17,015 nucleotides of DNA from Blautia sp. AF19-10LB (GTDB taxonomy: Bacteria > Bacillota > Clostridia > Lachnospirales > Lachnospiraceae). The notes below the pieces were generated by a model, which saw only the letters and a list, made by a program, of their open reading frames with translations, made no database searches and was not told where the DNA came from. Numbering within the stretch: the first letter of the stretch is position 1; each line of letters starts with the position of its first letter. The stretch spans positions 1 through 17,015 of the forward strand of contig NZ_QTWS01000049.1 in assembly GCF_003461245.1 (NCBI RefSeq). The letters run 5' to 3'. The position numbers were made by a program, and so were the translations under genes. This document shows positions 9,926 through 17,015 of this stretch, one piece after another.

Positions 9926-10250
9926 CTTCCAAATCCTCTCTTTCTTCTATCAGTCCGGTTGACATTTCTCTGTCCATATTTTCTTCTTTCTTTATACCTG
10001 TTTCAGAACTATCCATAGAAAGATTGCCCTCTTCATCAAACTGCATGGTAACTGTTCCATTCTGAATCCCGTCCAGAAAAGTCAGCATCTTTCGGCTGTC
10101 CATCTTCATGGAACGGATTGCCTTAATGATTTCTGCATCTTCCATCTGCTTTTTCTGGATTCTCAGTTGCCTTACATGCTCCTGCAGTTCCAGAATCTTG
10201 TTTTCAGTTTTCTGAATGTCATCCAGAACCTTTTTTAACCGCATATTCAT
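9915..10250 (-). CDS. DUF4315 family protein, small coiled coil
   Basis: The product is 111 residues. Residues 3-45 form a strongly heptad-like coiled coil (MRLKKVLDDIQKTENKILE, LQEHVRQLRIQKKQMEDAEII), followed by KAIRSMKMDSRKMLTFLDGIQNG and an acidic, probably disordered tail. There is no signal peptide or membrane segment, so it should be cytoplasmic. The length, the coiled coil and the position between the NlpC/P60 gene and the DUF4366 gene all fit the DUF4315 family of conjugative elements. No activity is known. The start at 10250 is preferred: GGGAG lies 10 bases upstream, against 16 for the second ATG two codons later. It starts 17 bases after the hydrolase gene and its end overlaps the next gene by 11 bases. 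Confidence 0.88.
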   Translation of the reverse strand: MNMRLKKVLDDIQKTENKILELQEHVRQLRIQKKQMEDAEIIKAIRSMKMDSRKMLTFLDGIQNGTVTMQFDEEGNLSMDSSETGIKKEENMDREMSTGLIEEREDLEDEE

Positions 10251-10267
10251 CTCTTATTTACTCCCTT

Positions 10268-12685
10268 CTAGTGAAGTCTGCCAAATGCCATAAAATGTTG
10301 CTGCCAGTAAGAACTTGCAATGCTTGTATACTGAATCGGATTCCCGCAATGAATCATCATGTTATTTCCTACATAAATTCCAACATGGCTCGCTCCCGGC
10401 GTATCATAAGTTCCCTGGAAAAAGATCAGATCGCCCGGCTTTGCATCCGATGGAGATACATAGGAACAATAAGAACGAAGTCCGTCCGCTGTTGTTCTTC
10501 CCACGTTCCATCCATTTCCACAATTATTGATTACCCAGCATACAAAACCAGAGCAATCAAAACTGGTAGATGGCGATGCACCACCCCATACATACGGATA
10601 ACCCAGATATTTTTCCGCTTCCCTGATCATCTTGGCAAACTGCGGATCAGAAAGTGCTTCTGCCGGAATATCATATCCAAAACCTGCCCCGCCTGTCGGA
10701 ATTGTATTAAGGTCAAACAGATAATCACGATTTCCATAGTATTTATTGTAAGCGTCATACTGCTCCTGTTCCTTATCTGTCATACGGTTTCTTAAAACTG
10801 CATCCAGGTTATGGTTCGTAAGTGTTACGTCCAGCCGGTTTACTTCTCTTGTTGTAGTTACTTCCACCTCCTGGCTTCCATTACTGTCTGCTATGTATGC
10901 TTCCCAGGTCTGATGTCCATGTGCTGATGCAGAAGCGTGATCGCTGTAAAATACATCAAACTGAACACCATATCTTGCAAATGCTCCTGTATCTTCTACT
11001 ACATATTCCACTCCATTCATAACAACATGGGTTCCCATTGGCACAAATGGATTGGAAGCATCCACCGCAATCGTGTGATTTGCCTGTGGATATGCTCCAC
11101 TTGCAGTCGGGCCTCCACTCCACTGCCCGCAGCAGATCGGACAGTTGCAATATCCACTGGTCACAACCTGTCCCAGTGATTCTCCAACCCTGACTGTTTT
11201 CTTTTCTGTTACAGTTTCTCTTGTCGAATCTGTATATAAGCCATACTGCTCTCTGAAAATCTCCTGAATCTCGTCTGCAACCTCAGCATAGGTAAAACCG
11301 CCATACTTGACTGTCAGATAAGAAATAAGCTGATACGGATTGTGTCCGATCTCATCAATCTGGAACTGGAACTCATCATAGTCGGAATGGTTTGCTTTCA
11401 TCTGATTGATCTGCTCATTCAGTGCATTTTCCAATGCCACATAAGCATTTTCCGCAGCATAAATATCCTCATCCTCACTGGAATAACTGGTAGAAATAAT
11501 AGCATTGGAACTGCCCTGGAATAACGCAGCACAGCTTGACAGGCTCGTTGCCATTAACGCAGACAGCAGCACCAGAACTCCTATGGACAGGAGGATATTT
11601 CTGTTCTGTGCCACAAGCTCCTTGACCGCAGCTTTGGCTTTTTCCGTAAATCGCTGTGCGTTTACAAGCACTGCGTCTTTCACAGCTTTTCCCTGTTTCG
11701 CAGCCTGATACTGCTTCTGGTAACGCTTTTTCTGCAATAATTTCTTTAATGCAGACTGTTTCTTCTGTTCTGCTTCTTTCTGAACCGCCTTTTTTGCTTC
11801 ATTGGAAGCACTGGTGCTAAACTGTAGGCGAGATTTTTCTGTTTCTTCCAAAACGGTTTCCCTCAACCGATTATTTCTCTGTCGGTTTTCTTTCAACCGT
11901 TCCCGAACGTAAATTGACTTTCTTGCAAGGCTTTCTCCCGCAAATTCCATCTGATCTGCTGCATCAAGAGCAGCATTATCATCGGTATCCTCTCTGATTT
12001 TTTTCTGACCATAGGCAGATACCGTTTCTGAAACAACGTTTGCCCCCTTTCTTGCCATTCCGCTACCGGGAATCATACCTTTACTTTCATCTTCAAAGGA
12101 AAGACGGGATTTTGATTTTTTCTGTTCTTTTAGCGTCTGTTCCCTTTTCGTCTTTCCTTTAATCTCTTCCCGAAAATCTTCCATTGATTTTTCATCAACT
12201 TCTGACTTTTCATGGCAGCGTTTCTGCTCTTTCGCTGCATAAGCTACGACCATCTTTTTCTTTCGGCTCTGCCTGTCCGGTTCCGATGTTTCAGCATCAC
12301 GTCCCGGATGTCCCCGGATACTCTCTTTACGAAGTCTGGAACGTGAAACAGACGGAGATTTCTCCCCGCCTGCTTTATCATCACTCATTTCTGAGTTTTC
12401 CATTTCTTCCGCTTCCGCAAGTTCTTCCTGTTCCAGAAAAGCGTGTCTGGACTGCAGTCTGTGTTTTCCTTCTTTCACTCCCTCAACTGTTTCTTCTGCA
12501 GTATGAGTTTTTCTGACCTTTCCAAAGTCCAGCTCCTGTTCCCTGTGTCCGGCTATTTTCTTCTCATCTGCCTCACGCCCGGTAATCCGCTTTTCCTTTT
12601 TACTGCGGAGATTTTTTTCCCGGAGTCCATCCCGGCTCATTTTCTGGACAGTCTTGTCCCTTGCTTTATATTCATGCTCCTGCAT
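10268..12685 (-). CDS. CD1108-family conjugation cell-wall hydrolase (3D domain + NlpC/P60)
   Basis: The 805-residue product has four parts. Residues 1-340 are highly charged, low-complexity and probably cytoplasmic. One membrane helix lies at about 364-382. An extracytoplasmic segment leads to a 3D-type barrel domain at about 507-597, with Asp542, Asp565 and Asp577 in the three-aspartate pattern. A C-terminal NlpC/P60 peptidase follows, with catalytic Cys711 (FDCSGFV), His767 (ASHVGIY) and His779 (MIHCG). NlpC/P60 enzymes cleave peptidoglycan stem peptides, so this is the probable wall-opening enzyme of the mating channel. The start is chosen as the third of three clustered in-frame ATGs because CAGGAG is 9 bases before it; the first ATG (12694) abuts that site directly and would add three residues. 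It follows the sortase gene closely. A Cys-rich GYCNCPICCGQW begins the 3D region. Confidence 0.93.
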   Translation of the reverse strand: MQEHEYKARDKTVQKMSRDGLREKNLRSKKEKRITGREADEKKIAGHREQELDFGKVRKTHTAEETVEGVKEGKHRLQSRHAFLEQEELAEAEEMENSEMSDDKAGGEKSPSVSRSRLRKESIRGHPGRDAETSEPDRQSRKKKMVVAYAAKEQKRCHEKSEVDEKSMEDFREEIKGKTKREQTLKEQKKSKSRLSFEDESKGMIPGSGMARKGANVVSETVSAYGQKKIREDTDDNAALDAADQMEFAGESLARKSIYVRERLKENRQRNNRLRETVLEETEKSRLQFSTSASNEAKKAVQKEAEQKKQSALKKLLQKKRYQKQYQAAKQGKAVKDAVLVNAQRFTEKAKAAVKELVAQNRNILLSIGVLVLLSALMATSLSSCAALFQGSSNAIISTSYSSEDEDIYAAENAYVALENALNEQINQMKANHSDYDEFQFQIDEIGHNPYQLISYLTVKYGGFTYAEVADEIQEIFREQYGLYTDSTRETVTEKKTVRVGESLGQVVTSGYCNCPICCGQWSGGPTASGAYPQANHTIAVDASNPFVPMGTHVVMNGVEYVVEDTGAFARYGVQFDVFYSDHASASAHGHQTWEAYIADSNGSQEVEVTTTREVNRLDVTLTNHNLDAVLRNRMTDKEQEQYDAYNKYYGNRDYLFDLNTIPTGGAGFGYDIPAEALSDPQFAKMIREAEKYLGYPYVWGGASPSTSFDCSGFVCWVINNCGNGWNVGRTTADGLRSYCSYVSPSDAKPGDLIFFQGTYDTPGASHVGIYVGNNMMIHCGNPIQYTSIASSYWQQHFMAFGRLH

Positions 12686-12702
12686 GGTCATCATCTCCTG
12701 AT

Positions 12703-13467
12703 CTATGGTAATTTTCCGTTATTTTTCTTTGCAACCAGTACCATACGCCCATTTTTCTGGGAATACTCACAAGTAGACAGTGTAAGTAACTTATCTCTGT
12801 ATTTTGCTGTTGTTCCTGTCTGATAAAGTGATTTTTCCTTAACGGAAGCAACAAATTTTTTATAATCCTCCACTGTTCCCGCTTTGATAAAACTGTAATA
12901 ATCAAAATCATTCCCTGTATAAACGGGTGTTGTAAATGCTGCAAATATCTGATACTGTTCATTTCCCCATATCGTGCGGAACAGGATTGTCGGATGTTCT
13001 TCGTAAAATCCTTCGTCCTTATATTTTTCAAGGTCAGCAAACATCTTTCCACTGTTCATGTGATGTCCATATATGATCAGATTGTCCGAATTTCCTGGTA
13101 CACATTCCTCTGCCAGAAATAAACAGCCATTTGCAGAATATTCCCCGTTAAAATCCCGATGCAGATAATAATTTTTATCTCCGGGCCGGTACATGACCGG
13201 ATAGTCTATTCTCGTTCCATCAATGGTCAGCCAGCCAATACAATCTGGATTCTCTTCATGCAATGCCAAAATTCCAGCATCTACCTCTAAATCGTCGGAA
13301 GTATCTTCCTCTGAATCGTCCTCTTTTTCCTGCATAAGTTCCTGTAACTCTTGCTGTAACTGGTTATCCTGTCTTTCCTGCACAAAAAATCCCATCAGGA
13401 AATACAGACTGATCGTAAGCAATATAACGGATATAGAAAGTAATAATCCTGCCACCCATTTTCTCAT
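12703..13467 (-). CDS. srtB: Class B sortase
   Basis: The 254-residue product has an N-terminal membrane anchor (about 5-28) and an acidic Gln/Glu/Asp-rich stalk (31-64), then a sortase B fold. NPDCIGWLTIDGTRIDYPVM opens the fold. The catalytic residues are His135 (YGHHM), Cys233 (TLSTCEYS) and Arg241 (NGRMVLVA), all present. Sortases join surface proteins to the cell wall or to each other by transpeptidation outside the membrane. It sits between the VirB4 and NlpC/P60 genes, an arrangement often seen in Tn1549-like elements, so its substrate is probably an element-encoded surface protein, though none in this window has a clear sorting signal. It begins 17 bases after the virB4 stop. Its ribosome site is weak (AAAGGGG, 12 bases before ATG), which would fit translation coupled to virB4. 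Confidence 0.93.
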   Translation of the reverse strand: MRKWVAGLLLSISVILLTISLYFLMGFFVQERQDNQLQQELQELMQEKEDDSEEDTSDDLEVDAGILALHEENPDCIGWLTIDGTRIDYPVMYRPGDKNYYLHRDFNGEYSANGCLFLAEECVPGNSDNLIIYGHHMNSGKMFADLEKYKDEGFYEEHPTILFRTIWGNEQYQIFAAFTTPVYTGNDFDYYSFIKAGTVEDYKKFVASVKEKSLYQTGTTAKYRDKLLTLSTCEYSQKNGRMVLVAKKNNGKLP

Positions 13468-13484
13468 GCTCTGCCATTGCCCCT

Positions 13485-16310
13485 TTAACTATCGTCTCTG
13501 CCTTTAATGCCGAGTTTTTCACGCTTCTCTACATCTTCCGGTTTCGATGACATCAACGCATAAAGCATAAGGGTATTATCGAATCTGTCCTTAAATGGAA
13601 TAATTGTATTTCCATAAAAGATCAGTCCTTCTCCCTCTCCACTGTTTGTTACATAGGAAAGCTGGTGTGTTGAAATATTAAGCTGTTTTGCCAGAATCTG
13701 TCGATCCCCAGATGCCTGGTTAAGCATCAGGATAAAATCTGAGTTTTCAAAGATATTCTCGATTTCCCTTGAAGCAAGCAGATCTTTTACGTTCTGCGTG
13801 ATACCAGTCGGAATACCGCCCCACTTACGGAATCTCTTCCAAATTTCTACACTGTATGCTGCTGTCTGTTCCTCTTTCAGCAACAGATGGAACTCATCAA
13901 TATAATATCTGGTTGACTTATGTGCAGAACGGTTGACTGTTACCCTATTCCAAACCTGATCCTGAACAATCAACATGCCAAGTTTTTTAAGCTGTTTACC
14001 AAGGTCTTTAATATCGAAACATACCAGACGATTATTCAGTTCTACATTTGTGCGGTGATTAAACACCTTCAGGGAACCATTTACATAGATTTCCAGTGCA
14101 GTTGCCAGCCTCTGCGACTCTGCCTCTTCCTGTTTGCGAAGCAGATTATATAAATCTTCCAGGATTGGCATTTTCTCCGGGACCGGATCAGCAAGATAGT
14201 CCTGATATACCAGACGTACACATCGGTCAATGATTGTTTTTTCCACTGGTTCCAGACCATTTTTCCCTCCTACTACCAGTTCACAAAGCGAAAGGATAAA
14301 ATCTGATTTCAGAGATAGCGGATCGTCATCATCCGCATAATTGATGTTAATGTCCATTGGATTGATGTAATCATGACTGGTCGGAGAAATACGGATAACC
14401 TGCCCGTTAAATGCCCGGACTAACGGAAAATATTCTCCCTCCGGATCACAGATGATAATGTCGTCTTTTGTGACAATAAATACATTGGTAATCTCTCTTT
14501 TTGCTGCAAAGGATTTACCAGATCCAGGAGTACCAAGTATCAGCCCATTTGGATTCTTCAGCCTTTTCCGATCTGCCATAATCAGGTTATTAGACAGGGC
14601 ATTTAACCCATAATAGATAGATTCTCCGCCCATAAACAGTTCCTGCGTTGTAAATGGGACAAAAATAGCTGTCGATGTGGTAGTCAATGCCCGCTTGATC
14701 GGAATCCAGTTTCTTCCAAGTGGCAAACTGCTCATAAGGCCCTGTTCCTGCTGATAGTCCAGTCTTTTTAATGCACAGTTATATTTCTGTGCGATACCTG
14801 CCGTCTGGAATACCACATTTTCCAGTTCCTGTTTATTTTTTGCTGTATTTAAAAACACAACCGTCACAAGAAACATTCTTTCATTTCTCGACTGTAAATC
14901 TTCCAGAAGCCTTTTCGCCTCTCCACCATATGTGTTCAGATCAGACGGAATAATATCCATATCATATCCGGAGCGTACCGCTTTTTTCTGTTCCTCAATT
15001 TTCATGCGGTTAATGTCCGTAACCTTACTTTTAACCAATTTGATTGCTTTCATCTGGTCAATGGACTGAATATGCAGATTAACAAGCAGGTTACAGTCCA
15101 TTTCCAGAAATTCAGCAAGCATTTTATCCGTCAGCTCTGGTGCCAGAATCTGCAGATAGGATACTGCTCCGATGGTATCTCCCATCTGAAAATCCTTTCC
15201 ATTTTTGAACAGGAAACTGGATGGAGCAATATAATCCTTTGTATTCAGCCCGGTACGCAGCATATCATCATAGCTGAACCTGAATGGCACTTTGACATTC
15301 TGGTTGAATGTTTCATACATGATCTGCAAACGCTCTACACCATTTAACGGATACGCAGATACCCCAAAAACCTTAAAATTATTGAGTATATCTGTTTCAA
15401 TACGTTCCAGTTTTGGTTTTGCTTCCCGGATATTGTCAGCTTCAATTCCAAATGTAATGTACTTGGTTCTGACAAGACCATTATTTCCTTTTGCCAACTG
15501 ATTTCTAAGCATCTGGGCAAATTCCATACGCAGATTATCAAAACTGTCATTCTGCTTTTTAATACGGATCACATCTTCATATTCCATCATGTTGCTGTGA
15601 TGATTGATAAAGGACAACTGAAAATGGATGGTGCTGTCAAAATAATTCAGGAAATCACACCAGTTCTCAAAAATTGCATTTTTATCCTCATTCTGTGCTA
15701 ACTGATAGTTGATATCATAAAAACGAATCGTCTTTGAATAATACCCATCCTCCACACGACAGATTCCGTCTTTTCCCATTTCTCTATATGGGATGGACTG
15801 CTGTGCGGTAATGTTTTTCCCTTTATTTCTATTGTCTTTATTCGTGCTGGATATTTTCTTTGCAGCACCTTTTTCCTCGCTGGATTTTACAGAACCCGGC
15901 GGCTTTGTCTTTTTTTTATGCTTTTCTTCTTTCTTTGCCTGTTTCTGTGCCGCCTTTTCTTCACGAGCAGCCTGTTTTGCCGCCTGCTTCGCAAGTTTTT
16001 TCTCTTCCTTTTCGTGTGCCTTATGTAATTTCAGTTCATATTTCTGGGCTTTTTTCCAGGCACGTTTTTCCCGTCTGCTTAATTTACGTCTTGGTCTGCG
16101 AACACCTCGGTGTCGCTCCAGTGCTTCATACCCAGTAACCATCGGTACTCCCGTCAAACGCTGTCTGTCCTTTGCATAATTTTCTGCCTCGTCCGGATCA
16201 AACACTGGTAAACCATCAGCAGAATCCTCTTCATCCAGCCACCAGTCATCCGGATGGGAAAATTCTTCTGTCTGCTCTGGAAGATTCTTATCGTTTCTTA
16301 ATTTTTCCAC
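13485..16310 (-). CDS. virB4: VirB4-like conjugal transfer ATPase, CD1110 family
   Basis: The 941-residue product is the channel ATPase of a type IV secretion system, powering assembly and substrate transport at the inner face of the membrane. Residues 1-165 are charged, with a Lys/Ala/Glu-rich helical stretch at about 78-137. The VirB4 N-domain follows, then a RecA-like ATPase with Walker A GTPGSGKS (593-600), IICDPEGEY (619-627), Walker B RYYIDEFHLLL (801-811) and ITQNVKDLL (837-845). All key residues are present. It begins with GTG: AAAGGAGG lies 8 bases before it, and no better-placed ATG exists. The first 23 bases overlap the end of the prgI-like gene, suggesting translational coupling. 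It follows the PrgI and VirB6-like genes in the standard order for this family of elements. Confidence 0.97.
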   Translation of the reverse strand: MEKLRNDKNLPEQTEEFSHPDDWWLDEEDSADGLPVFDPDEAENYAKDRQRLTGVPMVTGYEALERHRGVRRPRRKLSRREKRAWKKAQKYELKLHKAHEKEEKKLAKQAAKQAAREEKAAQKQAKKEEKHKKKTKPPGSVKSSEEKGAAKKISSTNKDNRNKGKNITAQQSIPYREMGKDGICRVEDGYYSKTIRFYDINYQLAQNEDKNAIFENWCDFLNYFDSTIHFQLSFINHHSNMMEYEDVIRIKKQNDSFDNLRMEFAQMLRNQLAKGNNGLVRTKYITFGIEADNIREAKPKLERIETDILNNFKVFGVSAYPLNGVERLQIMYETFNQNVKVPFRFSYDDMLRTGLNTKDYIAPSSFLFKNGKDFQMGDTIGAVSYLQILAPELTDKMLAEFLEMDCNLLVNLHIQSIDQMKAIKLVKSKVTDINRMKIEEQKKAVRSGYDMDIIPSDLNTYGGEAKRLLEDLQSRNERMFLVTVVFLNTAKNKQELENVVFQTAGIAQKYNCALKRLDYQQEQGLMSSLPLGRNWIPIKRALTTTSTAIFVPFTTQELFMGGESIYYGLNALSNNLIMADRKRLKNPNGLILGTPGSGKSFAAKREITNVFIVTKDDIIICDPEGEYFPLVRAFNGQVIRISPTSHDYINPMDININYADDDDPLSLKSDFILSLCELVVGGKNGLEPVEKTIIDRCVRLVYQDYLADPVPEKMPILEDLYNLLRKQEEAESQRLATALEIYVNGSLKVFNHRTNVELNNRLVCFDIKDLGKQLKKLGMLIVQDQVWNRVTVNRSAHKSTRYYIDEFHLLLKEEQTAAYSVEIWKRFRKWGGIPTGITQNVKDLLASREIENIFENSDFILMLNQASGDRQILAKQLNISTHQLSYVTNSGEGEGLIFYGNTIIPFKDRFDNTLMLYALMSSKPEDVEKREKLGIKGRDDS

Positions 16311-16659
16311 GAACGGTACCTCCTTTCGCTTTTGTCATAATTTTCTTTTTTTCATAGAGGTTTTCCACCTCATATTTCCGTACCGGGGGACGGATAAATT
16401 TTACTGTAATCACGTTTTTGAGGACTTTCTCTAAAGGAAGTCCATCTTTTTCATACATGGCAAATAAAAAAGCCGGAAGCATCAGCAGACACATTCCGGT
16501 TGCCGCATTACTCGAACCAATCAATCCCCTTGACAGGAAATAAAACGGAAGCCCTACTGCCGCTGCAATACCAAGGCAGATAAGCTGTCGTTTTGTAAGA
16601 TTGAAAATAATTTTATTTTTTACTTTTGTCAGATCTTTTGGTACTGATACAAAAGCCAT
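16288..16659 (-). CDS. PrgI-family conjugation membrane protein, CD1111 family
   Basis: The 123-residue product starts MAFVSVPKDLTKVKNK, then FNLTKRQLICLG and two membrane helices (about 26-43 and 54-69), followed by EKDGLPLEKVLKNVI, IRPPVRKYEVENLYE and a Lys/Arg-rich tail. This is the full pattern of the PrgI family (VirB3-like) that pairs with VirB4 in Gram-positive conjugation systems, where it probably tethers or couples the ATPase to the membrane channel. The start is set at the ATG at 16659 because AAGGAG is 9 bases upstream and the family typically begins at this MAFV. An in-frame GTG at 16680 would add seven residues (MEKETMK), but the ribosome site would then lie inside the gene. It begins 23 bases after the VirB6-like gene stops. 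Confidence 0.93.
   Translation of the reverse strand: MAFVSVPKDLTKVKNKIIFNLTKRQLICLGIAAAVGLPFYFLSRGLIGSSNAATGMCLLMLPAFLFAMYEKDGLPLEKVLKNVITVKFIRPPVRKYEVENLYEKKKIMTKAKGGTVRGKIKKR
16319..16326 (-). promoter_or_regulatory. Ribosome binding site fixing the GTG start of virB4
   Basis: AAAGGAGG on the coding strand, inside the last codons of the PrgI-family gene, is 8 bases from the GTG at 16308-16310. Strength and spacing support this non-ATG start. Confidence 0.75.
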
Positions 16660-16682
16660 TTTCATCGTCTCCTTTTCCACAT

Positions 16683-17015
16683 TTAGTGTGCATTAAAGAT
16701 ACTCTTTGAAAAATTACCTGTTTTCATAAGACTAAAGCATAGTATTACTGTATAAGCCATTACACTGAGCAGTGCTGTATGCACATTATCTGATACCTGT
16801 ATGTTGGCAACCAATACAGAATAAATGCCCACGCACATCATGATAAAAAATCCTTGAAATGCCAGTGCAAACAATCCTCTTAAATAATTGCTGCCAATCT
16901 GTCCCCATTCCCGGTTGCTCATAGTGGCAAACGGAATTGCACCGATTGACGAATACAGTAGGGTAAGAACCCGGCGCCTTGCCATATCACTATGGTAGGT
17001 TTCCGAGAACTCCCC
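16683..17015 (-). CDS. VirB6/TrbL-like conjugal transfer membrane protein, CD1112 family (5' end outside window)
   Basis: Only the last 110 codons are present, and the frame is open to the right edge (ETYHSDMARRRVLTLLYS). The visible part includes SIGAIPFATMSNREWGQIGSNYLRG, a membrane helix (FALAFQGFFIMMCVGIYSVLV) and a second one (LLSVMAYTVILCFSLM), ending NFSKSIFNAH. This matches the C-terminal region of the polytopic channel subunit that precedes PrgI and VirB4 in Tn1549-like elements. An internal ATG at 16985 could be mistaken for the start; it has no upstream stop and the preceding codons look family-like, so it is very probably internal. Family members are usually near 280-300 residues, so about two thirds lies outside. 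Confidence 0.85.
   Translation of the reverse strand, partial: GEFSETYHSDMARRRVLTLLYSSIGAIPFATMSNREWGQIGSNYLRGLFALAFQGFFIMMCVGIYSVLVANIQVSDNVHTALLSVMAYTVILCFSLMKTGNFSKSIFNAH

Noticed and set aside
12672..13052. Minus-strand ORF of 126 codons overlapping the sortase C-terminus and the start of the hydrolase gene
   Set aside because: The sortase frame here carries the catalytic Cys and Arg; the alternative product has no recognisable pattern.
15850..16080. Lys/Ala/Glu-rich stretch of virB4 as a DNA repeat
   Set aside because: The repetition is at the amino-acid level (charged helix); the codons vary and no exact tandem unit is visible.

Overview
The window is an internal piece of an integrative and conjugative element of the Tn1549 / CTn family (the group whose proteins carry the C. 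difficile CD1107-CD1112 family names). The host is a low-to-moderate GC Firmicute, most likely a gut Clostridia/Lachnospiraceae bacterium. This rests on the protein families, strong AGGAGG-type ribosome binding sites and the gene order; I did no database search. All supported genes lie on the minus strand, so transcription runs from position 17015 towards 1. Both window ends cut through genes. I see no integrase, relaxase, coupling ATPase, attachment site, tRNA, rRNA, IS or CRISPR.

From the right edge leftwards, the mating-channel block comes first: the C-terminus of a VirB6/TrbL-like membrane protein (16683-17015), a PrgI-family membrane protein (16288-16659), the VirB4-like ATPase (13485-16310), a class B sortase (12703-13467), a membrane-anchored 3D + NlpC/P60 cell-wall hydrolase (10268-12685), a small DUF4315 coiled-coil protein (9915-10250) and a secreted/anchored DUF4366 (CD1107-family) protein (9260-9925). 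Genes are separated by 0-25 bases or overlap, as in one operon. A terminator-like hairpin at about 9208-9237 separates this block from the DNA-processing block.

The DNA-processing block holds topoisomerase III (7094-9187) and a giant polyvalent protein (1-7067, at least 2355 codons, running off the left edge). In order, the giant protein has an ArdC-like N-terminus, an acidic linker, a duplicated associated domain, an N6-adenine-type methyltransferase and an SNF2-like helicase. I checked its frame codon by codon and it is open throughout.

The most striking observation is a complete TnpV-family gene (5837-6178, 113 codons). It is nested inside the giant gene on the same strand in a different frame and has its own AAGGAGG site 8 bases before its ATG. 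The giant protein's counterpart is a disordered-looking E/S/G/T/D-rich linker, so this looks like a same-strand overlapping gene pair that ordinary annotation would drop. A second point is that helicase motif VI, in the last ~60 bases at the left edge, departs from the family consensus in a way that suggests small indels.
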